This document shows positions 15,655 through 25,134 of a DNA stretch of 34,467 bases, piece after piece. Position 1 is the first letter of the stretch. Each line of letters begins with the position of its first letter. Both the position numbers and the translations under genes were made by a program. The notes under the pieces were generated by a model. The model was not told the origin of the DNA. It saw only the letters and a program-made list of their open reading frames with translations, and ran no database searches. The DNA is from a virus: the IMG/VR virus record IMGVR_UViG_3300047550_005315, positions 1 to 34,467 of that record. One strand, written 5' to 3'.

Positions 15655-16374
15655 ATGAATAATTTTGCTCAAGTTGAATTAGATTATGGATATTTTATAA
15701 TTCCAGTAAATTATACTCCCGGTCCACCTACTCCATCCCCGCTCGATGCTTCAAAGCATAAAAGAACCCACATAGAAGAAGAACTTAGTTTTCTAACCAG
15801 AATAGTTTTTTGGTTAGATGATAATTCTGTTATTATTGATGGTGGTGCAAATATTGGTTATGTCTCAATTCCTATTGCAACACAATACAAAAATAAAAAT
15901 CTAGAGATTCACGCTTTTGAACCACAAAAGATGTTATTCTATGCTCTTGGTGGTACTGTTGCACTCAATGATTTAAACAATGTAACGCTTCATAATAAAT
16001 GTCTTGGAGCAGTCTCTGGAAAAGCAAATATACCCGAAATAGATTTTAGTCAAAAATCTGACTTTGGTATGGTGGCTGTCTCTAAAGATAAAGAAGAAAA
16101 TGTTAGAGAAGTTGATGTTGTAGCAATTGATGATATGAATCTACGTAGATTAGATTTTCTTAAATTAGATATTGAGGGTTATGAATGTGAAGCACTCAGA
16201 GGTGGTATAGAGACTATTAAAAAATATCGCCCATGGATATGGATAGAATATAATCTAATTGGAATTGATAATATTAAAAAAGAGCTTGCAGATATTTCCG
16301 ACTATGACTATATAGTCATAGATTGGCAAAACATGCTGCTAGCTCCAAAAGAAAGATTAGATAAAGTAAAATAA
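15655..16374 (+). CDS. FkbM-family methyltransferase
   Basis: 239 residues. SAM-binding motif I is IIDGGANIGYVSI (D62), then HAFEPQK, the VTLHNKCLGAVSGKA segment, EVDVVAIDD and LDFLKLDIEGYECEALRGG, the hallmark order of FkbM O-methyltransferases. These cap or decorate sugars in antibiotics, LPS and viral glycans. It is the first gene of the glycan island, behind a putative promoter. The acceptor is probably a sugar hydroxyl, but is not shown. Confidence 0.9.
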   Translation: MNNFAQVELDYGYFIIPVNYTPGPPTPSPLDASKHKRTHIEEELSFLTRIVFWLDDNSVIIDGGANIGYVSIPIATQYKNKNLEIHAFEPQKMLFYALGGTVALNDLNNVTLHNKCLGAVSGKANIPEIDFSQKSDFGMVAVSKDKEENVREVDVVAIDDMNLRRLDFLKLDIEGYECEALRGGIETIKKYRPWIWIEYNLIGIDNIKKELADISDYDYIVIDWQNMLLAPKERLDKVK

Positions 16375-16388
16375 TTATTGGGAATTGA

Positions 16389-17171
16389 ATGAAAAATATA
16401 CTTATTCATACACACACTGGTTTGGGTGATTATTTCATAACAAACGGTATAATGCATTCTTATACACTTAACTATGATAAAGTGTATCTAATTTATATTA
16501 AGATGTTTCGTGAGACTGTACAGGAATTATATAAAGGTTTTGAATCAATTACGCCTATTGAATTTCCAGATGTTGATGTAACAAAAACTGCAATGCGAGA
16601 AGTGAGACAAACAGCTCAAAATTTAAATGCTGAAATGATTTCTCTTGCAGATCCTTATCTTCATTATCCGGAGAGATTAATTTTTAATAAAGATCAAAAT
16701 TTAGTTAAATTAAATGTGGCTGTTAATTTTGATAGACAATTTTATGAGCTAGCTGGATTGCCTTTTGCATGTAGATATACGAATTGCCGTATTCCTGCAA
16801 AGACAGAACGCAGTGAGGAGATTTATCAGACTCTGTCTGGGGGAGAAGATTATATTCTTATACATGGTGGCAGTAGTCAACAAGATGATTATGGATTGGC
16901 TATTGATCAACTTACCTCTTATAAAGATTTAAAGCGTGTTTATATTAAACCAGGAGTAACAAATAATGTTCTAGATTTTGTTACTTTGATAGAGAGAGCA
17001 AAAGAAATTCATGCTGTAGGATCTTTTTTCCAATGTCTAGTTGATTCTATGGTTAAACGAACTAAAGCAGATTTAATTTTTCATGATGTAATGATGAAAC
17101 ACGAGACTCAAGTGAGTAACAAGTGGAATGATTATAGATGGAAAGTTGTAAATTATGGAGTAAAATATTAA
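16389..17171 (+). CDS. Putative GT-B glycosyltransferase (GT9-like), paralogue A
   Basis: 260 residues, not a named family. It opens with [19 protein letters not shown], close to the GxGD start of heptosyltransferase-like enzymes, and has a second-domain segment [20 protein letters not shown] followed by [18 protein letters not shown], where GT9-type enzymes bind the nucleotide sugar. A clear paralogue lies at 28001, at the other end of the island. It ends in an overlap with the GMD ATG. Substrate unknown. Confidence 0.6.
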   Translation: MKNILIHTHTGLGDYFITNGIMHSYTLNYDKVYLIYIKMFRETVQELYKGFESITPIEFPDVDVTKTAMREVRQTAQNLNAEMISLADPYLHYPERLIFNKDQNLVKLNVAVNFDRQFYELAGLPFACRYTNCRIPAKTERSEEIYQTLSGGEDYILIHGGSSQQDDYGLAIDQLTSYKDLKRVYIKPGVTNNVLDFVTLIERAKEIHAVGSFFQCLVDSMVKRTKADLIFHDVMMKHETQVSNKWNDYRWKVVNYGVKY

Positions 17172-18172
17172 TGAAAAAAGCATTGATTACTGGTATTACC
17201 GGTCAAGATGGATCTTATTTAGCAGAGCTTTTATTAGAAAAAGATTATGAGGTTCATGGTATAATTAGAAGAAGCTCATCTATAAATACATCCAGAATAG
17301 ATCATATATTTGATAACAAAAATTTAAAATTACATTATGGTGATCTAACAGATTCATTATCATTAAGTGCGACAATTCAAAGAATTGAACCGGATGAAAT
17401 ATATAATTTAGCAGCTCAAAGTCATGTAAAAGTTTCATTTGAAACACCTGAGTATACAGCTCAGGTAGATGCATTGGGAACTCTTAGAATTTTAGAGGCA
17501 GTTAGATTACTAGGTCTAACACATAAAACAAAAATATACCAAGCATCAACCTCTGAACTATATGGATTAGTTCAGGAGATTCCTCAAAAAGAAACTACTC
17601 CCTTCTATCCTCGTTCACCATATGGTGCAGCAAAGATTTATGGTTTTTGGATTACTAAAAACTATCGTGAGGCATATGATATGTTTGCATGCACTGGTAT
17701 TCTTTTTAATCATGAATCTCCTAGACGCGGACACAATTTCGTGACAAAGAAAATTGTTGATGGTTTGAGAAATATTTCTCAGGGCAAGCAAGATATTCTT
17801 TATCTAGGTAATTTAAATGCAAAGAGAGACTGGGGTCATGCAAAAGATTACGTTAGAGCAATGTGGATGATGTTACAGAGAGATACTCCGGATGATTTTG
17901 TTATTGCTACAGGTGAACAATATTCAGTAAGAGAGTTTGTTGAGGAATGTGCTCCTCATTTCAAAATGAATATTTACTGGGAAGGTGAAGGTTTAAATGA
18001 AGTTGGTATTGATAGATTTACATGTAAGCCTGTCATTAAAGTAGATCCCAAATATTTTCGTCCTACCGAAGTAGAAACTTTGCTAGGTGATGCGACAAAA
18101 GCGCAAAATATTCTAGGATGGAAACCAGAATATACTTTTAAAATGTTAGTGGATGAAATGTGTAATGAATAA
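17171..18172 (+). CDS. gmd: GDP-mannose 4,6-dehydratase
   Basis: Converts GDP-mannose to GDP-4-keto-6-deoxymannose, the first step to GDP-fucose. 333 residues, slightly short of the usual 340-375. The extended SDR fold shows [13 protein letters not shown] (NADP site), [13 protein letters not shown], the catalytic STSELYG and YGAAK (YxxxK), and [13 protein letters not shown], a GMD-specific stretch. ATG 17171 is chosen because GGAG stands 10 nt before it; the longer frame from 17138 lies in the upstream gene. It is coupled to the fucose synthase that follows. Confidence 0.95.
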   Translation: MKKALITGITGQDGSYLAELLLEKDYEVHGIIRRSSSINTSRIDHIFDNKNLKLHYGDLTDSLSLSATIQRIEPDEIYNLAAQSHVKVSFETPEYTAQVDALGTLRILEAVRLLGLTHKTKIYQASTSELYGLVQEIPQKETTPFYPRSPYGAAKIYGFWITKNYREAYDMFACTGILFNHESPRRGHNFVTKKIVDGLRNISQGKQDILYLGNLNAKRDWGHAKDYVRAMWMMLQRDTPDDFVIATGEQYSVREFVEECAPHFKMNIYWEGEGLNEVGIDRFTCKPVIKVDPKYFRPTEVETLLGDATKAQNILGWKPEYTFKMLVDEMCNE

Positions 18173-19100
18173 AGACTCTAAAATTTTTATTGCTGGGCAT
18201 AGAGGATTGGTGGGTTCAGCTATAGTTAGACGTTTAGAACTTTTGGGATATAAAAATATTATAACTGCTGGAAGAGAATGTCTTGATCTAAGATCACAGG
18301 CTAGTGTTGAATATTTTTTTGAAAATCATAAACCAGATTATGTTTTTGATGCTGCAGCAAAGGTTGGTGGAATTTATGCAAATGATACTTATTCTGCAGA
18401 CTTCATTTATGATAATATTATGATTCAAACTAATTTAATCCATAATTCATGGAAGTATGGAGTAAAAAAATTCCTCTTCCTCGGATCAGTTTGTATATAT
18501 CCTAAATTTGCATCTATCCCCGTAAAGGAAGAAAGTTTACTAACCGGTATTCTTGAACCAACAAATGAGGCATATGCTATAGCAAAAATATCTGGTGCCA
18601 AAATGTGCCAGTTTTATAGCAAACAATATGGATTCAAATCATTAACAATTATGCCATCAAATCTATATGGTATAAATGATAATTTTCATCCAGATAATGG
18701 ACATGTTATTCCAGCTATGTTTACAAAGTTTAGATTAGCTAAACAAGAATGTACTGATGTGACTTTTTGGGGTGATGGTACCGCATATAGAGAATTTATG
18801 TATTGCGATGATATGGCTGATGCTTGCATTTTTCTCATGATACAACAACAATATGAAAATGGAGAAATAATAAATGCTGGTTCTGGTTATAATATTTCTA
18901 TTAAAGAATTGTCTGAGAAAATAGCTCGAATAGTTGATTTCAAAGGTAAGATTTTATGGGATACATCTAGACCAAATGGAACTCCTATTAGACCACTTGA
19001 TTTCACAAAAATAGAAAAATTGGGATGGAGTCCAAAATATGATTTGGATTATGGTTTAGCACTAACATATGATTGGTTAACAAAAAGGAATAACCCATGA
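18165..19100 (+). CDS. fcl: GDP-L-fucose synthase
   Basis: Epimerase/reductase that finishes GDP-L-fucose. 311 residues (E. coli WcaG 321). Features: [17 protein letters not shown] dinucleotide motif, [11 protein letters not shown], the catalytic GSVCIYP serine, [11 protein letters not shown] (YxxxK) and MPSNLYG. ATG 18165 overlaps the GMD stop. Together with gmd it gives a complete two-step route from GDP-mannose, which the host must supply. The GT10 gene at 20677 is the likely user. Confidence 0.95.
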   Translation: MNKDSKIFIAGHRGLVGSAIVRRLELLGYKNIITAGRECLDLRSQASVEYFFENHKPDYVFDAAAKVGGIYANDTYSADFIYDNIMIQTNLIHNSWKYGVKKFLFLGSVCIYPKFASIPVKEESLLTGILEPTNEAYAIAKISGAKMCQFYSKQYGFKSLTIMPSNLYGINDNFHPDNGHVIPAMFTKFRLAKQECTDVTFWGDGTAYREFMYCDDMADACIFLMIQQQYENGEIINAGSGYNISIKELSEKIARIVDFKGKILWDTSRPNGTPIRPLDFTKIEKLGWSPKYDLDYGLALTYDWLTKRNNP

Positions 19101-20329
19101 AAGAATTATTTTCATTAGGTGATTTGTATGTATCTGACTTCATTAAGGATGAGAATACTTTTAGAGGTGGCAAACATGAAATGAAACTCATGTTTGATGA
19201 AAAGACTGCTGAGGTTCGTTTAGAGAAATCTGCCCCACCAGATGCAATGTATGGTAAATACTGGTATAGATCTGGTATTAATGATACTATGAAAAATGAA
19301 CTTGCAAGCATTGTTTCATCAATTCAATCTGTTAAAAAGTTAAAACCCAACTCTGTATGGTTAGATATTGCTTGCAATGATGGTACATTACTTTCATTTG
19401 TACCAAATACAATGTATAGGGTAGGTATTGATCCCGTTGAGGATTCTTATAAAAAAGAATCTGAAAAACATGCAAATCTAATCATCCAAGATTATTTTTC
19501 TCTTAATGCAATTAAAAATACAGAGTTTGAGGGAAAGAAGGCTGATGTAATTACTTGCATAGCAATGTTCTATGATCTAGAGAATAGAGATTCTTTTCTA
19601 CAAGATGTTAGAAAAATTTTGCATCAAGACGGACTTTTTGTTTTACAATTAAGTTATACTCCATTGATGATTGAACAGATGGCATTTGATAATATTTGTC
19701 ATGAGCACATTTATTATTACACTTTAACTACTATGAGAAATCTATTAGGTAAAAATGGATTTAAAATAGTTGATTGCCAATTGAATGATGTTAATGGTGG
19801 TTCATTTAGATTATATGTAATGCATGATATGGGAAATGTAAATACATTCGGTACTCAACCATACAGAGATGTTTGTAACTTTAGAAAATTCTCTTTAATG
19901 GATTATGAGAGAAGAATGCGTTATAATACAGAGAATGTATGGCAGACTTTTTATTTGAATTTACTTAAATTGAGAGCTAAAACATACAATTTTATTAAAG
20001 AAGAAAAAGAAAAAGGTAAAAAGATTTGGGGTTATGGTGCTTCAACAAAGGGTAATACCTTATTGCAATATTTCGGTTTGAATCATTTGCTCATAGATGG
20101 AATAGCAGAGAGAAGCCATTATAAATTTGGTTTAAAAACTGTGGGAACAAATATTCCAATATACTCCGAAGAAGATATGCGCGCTGCAAAGCCAGATTAC
20201 TTGTTAATTTTGCCATGGCATTTCATTAATGAGTTCAAAGAAAGAGAAATAGAATTTCTTAAAGGTGGAGGAAAGATGATTGTTCCTTGCCCACGTTTCA
20301 ATATAATAACAATAGATGATGTAAATTAA
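19097..20329 (+). CDS. Sugar C-methyltransferase (TylC3/NovU-like)
   Basis: 410 residues. SAM motif WLDIACNDGTLLSF near residues 91-104, then the conserved FDNICHEHIYYYTLTT segment with the His pair used in sugar C-methylation, NDVNGGSFRLYV, and the C-terminal second domain with IWGYGASTKGNTLLQYFGL. The family adds a methyl to C3 or C5 of an NDP-4-keto-6-deoxy sugar. The usual N-terminal zinc subdomain with four cysteines is missing; the protein starts at the 'LG...' stretch just after it. It follows fcl in an ATGA overlap, with AAGGA upstream. GDP-4-keto-6-deoxymannose from gmd is a possible substrate. Confidence 0.88.
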   Translation: MKELFSLGDLYVSDFIKDENTFRGGKHEMKLMFDEKTAEVRLEKSAPPDAMYGKYWYRSGINDTMKNELASIVSSIQSVKKLKPNSVWLDIACNDGTLLSFVPNTMYRVGIDPVEDSYKKESEKHANLIIQDYFSLNAIKNTEFEGKKADVITCIAMFYDLENRDSFLQDVRKILHQDGLFVLQLSYTPLMIEQMAFDNICHEHIYYYTLTTMRNLLGKNGFKIVDCQLNDVNGGSFRLYVMHDMGNVNTFGTQPYRDVCNFRKFSLMDYERRMRYNTENVWQTFYLNLLKLRAKTYNFIKEEKEKGKKIWGYGASTKGNTLLQYFGLNHLLIDGIAERSHYKFGLKTVGTNIPIYSEEDMRAAKPDYLLILPWHFINEFKEREIEFLKGGGKMIVPCPRFNIITIDDVN

Positions 20330-20339
20330 GGAGAACATT

Positions 20340-20693
20340 TTGGGTGATTATCTAGATAAAATGATAAGAGATGCAGTACAAAGAATTCTCTCTGAAAAGA
20401 AGATGCCAGATATTCAGTATATTGCTACTGATAGTATATCAGAGATAATTGAAAAACTTATTATCATTAATATTAGAATTTGGATGTTAGAGGATGCTAT
20501 TCAAGAGGCAAAAACAGATGCTGAAATAGCAGATCTAAAGAGAAAGATTGATATTAGTTCTAAAATTAAAAGACCAAAATTCATTGAAGCAATTAATTTG
20601 ATGATTGATGATTGTATTAGAAATAAAAACAAAAGTTTAGTTGAAGGTTCAGTAAAATTATATAGAGGTGTTGATAATGAAACAGAAGCTTAA
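20340..20693 (+). CDS. Small helical protein, DUF4254-like, TTG start
   Basis: 117 residues, mostly alpha-helical and charged. The segment ISEIIEKLIIINIRIWMLEDAI and LKRKIDISSKIK resembles DUF4254-type proteins found inside polysaccharide clusters, which I offer with low confidence. The start is TTG at 20340, supported by AAGGAGA at 20328-20334; the first in-frame ATG at 20361 has no such site. It lies between the C-methyltransferase and the fucosyltransferase, overlapping the latter. Role unknown. Confidence 0.6.
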   Translation: MGDYLDKMIRDAVQRILSEKKMPDIQYIATDSISEIIEKLIIINIRIWMLEDAIQEAKTDAEIADLKRKIDISSKIKRPKFIEAINLMIDDCIRNKNKSLVEGSVKLYRGVDNETEA

Positions 20694-21573
20694 GCTAGGT
20701 TTTACTGATACAAATGAGCATCTAGCACAATTTTTCTATCACACTCTTTCTCTACGATATGAGATAGAGATTGATAACGAGAAGCCAGAATTTTTAATCT
20801 TCGGTGATGATAATTTTGGAGCTGACAATTTAAATTTCAGTAAGAGAGATTGTATTAAGATTTTCTATACCGGGGAAAATAGACGCCCGGAAAATTTTGA
20901 TTGTCACTATGCTATTTCTTTTGATCATAACTTCAATAAGTGGCATTACAGATTACCACTCTACATCATTTATATGTGGGCTCTAGAGAATATCCATAAA
21001 ACAGATTATAAGTATAATTATATTCTTAGTCCAGCAATTAAAGAGAAAACAGACTTTTGTTCTTTTGTGGTTAGTAATGGTAATTGCACAGAAAGAAATA
21101 TGTTTTTTCAGAAACTCAATGCAATAAAAAGAGTTGATAGCGCAGGTAGATTTCTTAAGAACACCAATATTGAACTAGATGGTGAGCAAGCTAAAATAGA
21201 TTTTCTTGCAAGGAGAAAGTTTAATATATGTTTTGAATCTGGTACATTTCCTGGTTATGTCACAGAGAAAATTTTACATGCGTTTTATGCTGGAACAGTT
21301 CCGATTTATTGGGGAAGTCCTACAGTAACATTAGACTTCAATTCTGGGGCATTTATCAATGCTCATATGTTCAAATCACAAGATGAACTTGCTGACTTTG
21401 TTATGCATGTTGATAGTAATGATGATTTGTATAATCATATATTGACAAGACCCAAGTTTGCGTTTAATATACCACCATCCTACTACTTCCTGGATAATTT
21501 TTTAAATTGGTTTGATGCAATTGTTTATAGAAAGATTGAGACACGAGATGCTAATACATTCATTCATTTTTAA
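20677..21573 (+). CDS. GT10 alpha-1,3-fucosyltransferase family
   Basis: 298 residues. The GT10 donor-binding block runs from F186-E-S-G through PGYVTEKILHAFYAGTVPIYWG to about residue 213, and it binds GDP-fucose in this family. An upstream IFYTGENRRP and FDHNF segment is also typical. ATG 20677 is chosen because AGAGGTG stands before it. The phage encodes both steps to GDP-L-fucose three genes upstream, so donor synthesis and transfer form a matched set. The acceptor is unknown. Confidence 0.92.
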   Translation: MKQKLKLGFTDTNEHLAQFFYHTLSLRYEIEIDNEKPEFLIFGDDNFGADNLNFSKRDCIKIFYTGENRRPENFDCHYAISFDHNFNKWHYRLPLYIIYMWALENIHKTDYKYNYILSPAIKEKTDFCSFVVSNGNCTERNMFFQKLNAIKRVDSAGRFLKNTNIELDGEQAKIDFLARRKFNICFESGTFPGYVTEKILHAFYAGTVPIYWGSPTVTLDFNSGAFINAHMFKSQDELADFVMHVDSNDDLYNHILTRPKFAFNIPPSYYFLDNFLNWFDAIVYRKIETRDANTFIHF

Positions 21574-22258
21574 TTGGCGTGGGCAGTACGAAAAAACAAA
21601 AGAAAAAGAAAAGATTTTAAGCAGTATTCCTGATGTGAAAGTCACAGTTATTAATAGTGATGAAGAACATATGGATGAAGATTGGATTAATATTGGAGAG
21701 GAATCATTCTTCACCGATCAATTCATGATGGCGTTAAAGTTGTTTAGCGGAGATATTTTTTGGCATGTGCAAGGAGACGCTTCTTATGATAAGTGGTCTG
21801 AACTTGTGACAGATGCTAAGAAATATTGGGAAAAGTATGAATGGGGTATCTACGCGCCAAATGTAGATTATACATGGTATACTGCAAATAGAACCGATAT
21901 TTCGGGACTTCTAGTATCAGATACTAATCTTAAGATAGTTGCTTGTACAGATTGTACTTGTTGGTTTATTCATAAAGATGTTATTCAAGATTTTAAGGAT
22001 CGTAACATTGATATGACACCATATACTATGGGTTGGGGTTGGGATATTGTACTTCCTTCTCTAGCATTTCTAAAGCAAAAGCCAGTATTTAGAGACTATA
22101 ATCACGTTATTCAACATCCAGAGGGAACAAATTATAATAAGGATAAGGCGGAGAGAGAAATGCTAGCTTTATTTGAGAGTTTACCTTTAGATCTGAAGAA
22201 ATTGTTTTCTCACATAAAGAGCGACAGAGAATCTATTGCAAAGTATTTCAATGAATAA
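21548..22258 (+). CDS. Putative glycosyltransferase (GT-A-like)
   Basis: 236 residues, no firm family. The layout is GT-A-like: an N-terminal IHSFIFNWRGQYEKT, then IFWHVQGDASYDKW with an Asp at the position of a donor-metal motif, IYAPNVDYTWYTANRTD, and a late WGWDIVLPSLAF resembling the catalytic acidic segment of GT2-like enzymes. ATG 21548 is taken because it keeps a short overlap with the upstream gene. The neighbours are all sugar genes. Donor and acceptor unknown. Confidence 0.65.
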   Translation: MLIHSFIFNWRGQYEKTKEKEKILSSIPDVKVTVINSDEEHMDEDWINIGEESFFTDQFMMALKLFSGDIFWHVQGDASYDKWSELVTDAKKYWEKYEWGIYAPNVDYTWYTANRTDISGLLVSDTNLKIVACTDCTCWFIHKDVIQDFKDRNIDMTPYTMGWGWDIVLPSLAFLKQKPVFRDYNHVIQHPEGTNYNKDKAEREMLALFESLPLDLKKLFSHIKSDRESIAKYFNE

Positions 22259-22901
22259 TATAACTCTTCTCTCAGCAGGGGATCTTAACTACAAACCACT
22301 TGCTGCAATTACCTGGTTTCAAAACAAGGTTAATTATTGCAATAAACATAACTATAGTGGATGTTATGGGGAATATGAGTTCAGAGGAATTCCTCATGGG
22401 TTTGAAAAAATAATGCTAATAAAGCATTTGTTCTCTACCAAAAATATTTCATGGTTATGGTGGACAGGTTGTGATTCAATGATTACAAATTTCAATGTGA
22501 AATTGGAAGATATAATTGATGAAAATTATCACTTTATTATCGGGGTTGATTTAAATGGTATGAACGCTGATAGTTTTCTAATTAGAAATAGTAAAGAGGG
22601 CAATGAGTATCTTGATATGATTTTATCTAGAATGAATTCATATCTCAATCCCATGGGAATGTATGAGCAACAAATCATGTGGGAAACTTATGAAGAATAT
22701 AAAGGTATAATCAAACAAGTGCCCCAGAGAACTTTTAATTCTTATGATTATAGTTATTTGCCCTGGCCTGCTCCTCAATTAGATAAATTGGGTAATGATG
22801 GAAATTGGGTTAAAGGTGATTTTCTAATTCAATGGCCTGCTATGCAATTACATGATAGAATAGCGCGAGCACAAAACATGTTAACAGAGGTTATTGTATG
22901 A
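22251..22901 (+). CDS. GT34-like (GMA12/MNN10) glycosyltransferase
   Basis: 216 residues. WLWWTGCDSMITN corresponds to the DxD-containing block of GMA12/MNN10-type galactosyl- or mannosyltransferases, but the first Asp reads as Gly/Cys, so the metal motif is degenerate. ADSFLIRNSKEGNEYLDMIL matches the family's 'G-x-F-L-I-R-N-S' stretch, and EQQIMWE the later acidic segment. ATG 22251 overlaps the previous stop. These enzymes are known from yeast and plants and also from large viruses. Activity is uncertain because of the altered motif. Confidence 0.7.
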   Translation: MNNITLLSAGDLNYKPLAAITWFQNKVNYCNKHNYSGCYGEYEFRGIPHGFEKIMLIKHLFSTKNISWLWWTGCDSMITNFNVKLEDIIDENYHFIIGVDLNGMNADSFLIRNSKEGNEYLDMILSRMNSYLNPMGMYEQQIMWETYEEYKGIIKQVPQRTFNSYDYSYLPWPAPQLDKLGNDGNWVKGDFLIQWPAMQLHDRIARAQNMLTEVIV

Positions 22902-23821
22902 GAATAGAATTTCAAGAACTAAATCAGCTTATAGCAACAAAGCTACAATTAAACGAATCATTTTCATTAGTAAGAATTGATAATACTGCTGGTTATGTTG
23001 TAGAGTGTATGCTGAATAGAACAGTTCCATCGGAGCAACATTATCACGGTGGATCTTTAGTTGAGTCGGGTATTTATCCCACAGATTTGAATTATTCCTT
23101 TAATGTAGTAATGCCAAAAGTAATTGACTCTATTAATAATAGTGATATACTTGGATTTGTAGATTGTGCACAGACACTGCAAAATAGTCCCACAATAAAT
23201 TCCCTTTATGGGCAAAAACCATTATTCTTTAGTCATAGTTTCCTTATAGTAGATCCAGGAGCTTTACTAGGATATGATAATACTTGGGGTATTCCAGTAC
23301 ATACACCATGGACACATTTTCTAAAAAATAAAAAAGTATTAGTAGTATCTACCCATTATGAAAGCATTATGAGACAGTGGGAAAAAATAGACAAGGTATG
23401 GGGAAAGAATAGAGATATAATTGCTCCTTTTGATTTGGTTGGTTGTGTAAGAGCCCCATACCATCCACTTTTAGATGATAGACAATATCCCAATTGCAAT
23501 TCTTGGGAAGATAATGTAAAATACATGATTAATGAAATTGACAAATATGATTACGATGTACTTTTGAGTGGTTCTACTACATCCTCCCCCATCTTTGTAA
23601 ACCATGCAAAGAAGATGGGGAAGGTAGGTATTCAAACAGGTGGAACTATTCAATTGTTTTTTGGCATCTATGGCTATAGATGGACACATGTAGATGGATA
23701 TAAAAATTGGCATAATATGTACAATGAGCATTGGATCTATCCTCTAACAGTAGATGAACCTAAAAATAAAAATGGTTATTCATACCTTGAAACTACATTT
23801 GCTTACTGGAGCAGAACTTGA
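22898..23821 (+). CDS. Glycan-island protein, possible GT-D-type glycosyltransferase
   Basis: 307 residues, not recognised with certainty. FSLVRIDNTAGYVVECML near residues 22-39 and LLSGSTTSSPIFVNHAKKMGKVGIQTGG near residues 225-252 echo the opening 'RIGDGE' and the closing 'G-x-s-a...DiG' parts of GT-D-type enzymes such as those of the SP_1767 family. The middle holds a hydrophobic Rossmann-like strand (KVLVVSTHYESIM). It starts in an ATGA overlap, with GAGG upstream. The gene ends inside the next gene's TTG start. Call is tentative. Confidence 0.5.
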   Translation: MRIEFQELNQLIATKLQLNESFSLVRIDNTAGYVVECMLNRTVPSEQHYHGGSLVESGIYPTDLNYSFNVVMPKVIDSINNSDILGFVDCAQTLQNSPTINSLYGQKPLFFSHSFLIVDPGALLGYDNTWGIPVHTPWTHFLKNKKVLVVSTHYESIMRQWEKIDKVWGKNRDIIAPFDLVGCVRAPYHPLLDDRQYPNCNSWEDNVKYMINEIDKYDYDVLLSGSTTSSPIFVNHAKKMGKVGIQTGGTIQLFFGIYGYRWTHVDGYKNWHNMYNEHWIYPLTVDEPKNKNGYSYLETTFAYWSRT

Positions 23822-25134
23822 AAGAGATATTGAATTTAGTTGAAAATTATATTAAAGAGAAGCAAAATACAACTTGGACTCCTGGAGTAGATCATGTGAA
23901 CTACTCCGGTCCTTATTTTGGTCCGGAGGAATATGTTGCTGCCGTTGAAACTTTACTAGGTGGTTGGCTAGTAATGGGTAATAAAAGTTTACGCTTTGAA
24001 CAAAAGTTTTGTAAACAATTCGGTAAAAAGCATGGTATTTTAACAAACTCAGGATCTAGTTCCAATCTATTAATGATGGCAGCGTTATCTAGTAAACGGG
24101 GATATAACTTACCTAAAGGTACAAAAATTCTCACACCAGCTGCCGGCTTTCCTACTACATTAAATCCAATTCTTCAGTATGGATATGAACCTGTTTTTGT
24201 TGATATAGAATTAAATACTTTAAACTTAGATTTAGATAAAACAGAAGAAATTTTAAGTAAAAATCCAGACATTAAGGTAATTACCTTTGCACATGTCCTT
24301 GGTAATCCGCCTGCAATGAATAGAGTTATGGAATTGGTTAAGAAACACAATCTAATTCTTTTAGAAGATTGCTGTGATGCTCTAGGATCTTCTTATGAAG
24401 GTAAACCTCTAGGAAGTTTTGGTGAAATGGCATCTTGTAGTTTTTACCCAGCACATCATATGACTATGGGTGAAGGTGGCTATGTAGCATGTAATACTTA
24501 TGAGCAAGAAGTTATTCTACGTAGTTTCCGTGAATGGGGTAGAGGCTGCTATTGTAATGGTCCGGAGGCAAATAAGTTAAAATGTGGAACATGTAAGGAA
24601 AGATTTAAAGAATGGATTCCAAGCTTACCAGGTGAAATATTTGACCATAAGTATGTCTATGACGAGATTGGATATAATCTGAAACCTATTGAGGTGCAAA
24701 GTGCAATTGGTTTGGTTCAATTAGAAAAATTACCAGATATTCATTACTTAAGAAAGAGAAATTACTATTTACTAAAGGAAATTTTTGAGAAGTATGAGGA
24801 ATATTTTATCATTCCAAGGTCTCTAGAAGAAGCCGATGTAAGTTGGTTTGCTTTTCCTTTGACTTTAAAGGACACCGCTCCATTTTATAGAAAGAATTTA
24901 GTTGATTTCCTAGAAGATAATCTAATACAAACTCGTCCATATTTTGCAGGAAATATTTTACTACAACCAGCATATTCACATTTGATGGATATCAATAAAG
25001 TTAAAAGTGAATTTAAAAATGCAACATACTCCATGACTAATACATTCTTCCTAGGTACTAGTCCTGTCATTACTAGAACAAAGATAAATTACATTAGTCA
25101 TATTGTAGATCAGTTCATGAGAAAATATGAATAA
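23818..25134 (+). CDS. rfbH: E1-type sugar 3-dehydrase, PMP/[2Fe-2S] (RfbH/DdhC-like)
   Basis: 438 residues, DegT/DnrJ/EryC1 fold. The PLP lysine is replaced by His: SFYPAHHMTMGEGG, H214 at the lysine position, as in CDP-6-deoxy-4-hexulose 3-dehydrase E1. Cysteines C186, C244, C246 and C256 follow a C-X57-C-X1-C-X9-C pattern, nearly the C-X57-C-X1-C-X7-C [2Fe-2S] motif of E1. The family removes the C3 hydroxyl of an NDP-4-keto-6-deoxy sugar, giving a 3,6-dideoxy sugar. The start is TTG at 23818 with GGAG 8 nt upstream; it overlaps the previous stop. E1 needs an electron donor reductase (E3), and none is seen here. The nucleotide of the substrate (CDP, GDP or dTDP) cannot be told. Confidence 0.88.
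   Translation: MKEILNLVENYIKEKQNTTWTPGVDHVNYSGPYFGPEEYVAAVETLLGGWLVMGNKSLRFEQKFCKQFGKKHGILTNSGSSSNLLMMAALSSKRGYNLPKGTKILTPAAGFPTTLNPILQYGYEPVFVDIELNTLNLDLDKTEEILSKNPDIKVITFAHVLGNPPAMNRVMELVKKHNLILLEDCCDALGSSYEGKPLGSFGEMASCSFYPAHHMTMGEGGYVACNTYEQEVILRSFREWGRGCYCNGPEANKLKCGTCKERFKEWIPSLPGEIFDHKYVYDEIGYNLKPIEVQSAIGLVQLEKLPDIHYLRKRNYYLLKEIFEKYEEYFIIPRSLEEADVSWFAFPLTLKDTAPFYRKNLVDFLEDNLIQTRPYFAGNILLQPAYSHLMDINKVKSEFKNATYSMTNTFFLGTSPVITRTKINYISHIVDQFMRKYE

Noticed and set aside
17281-17288. TATAAATA inside gmd
   Set aside because: The octamer reads as ordinary codons within a conserved part of GMD and has no gene start or ribosome site nearby.
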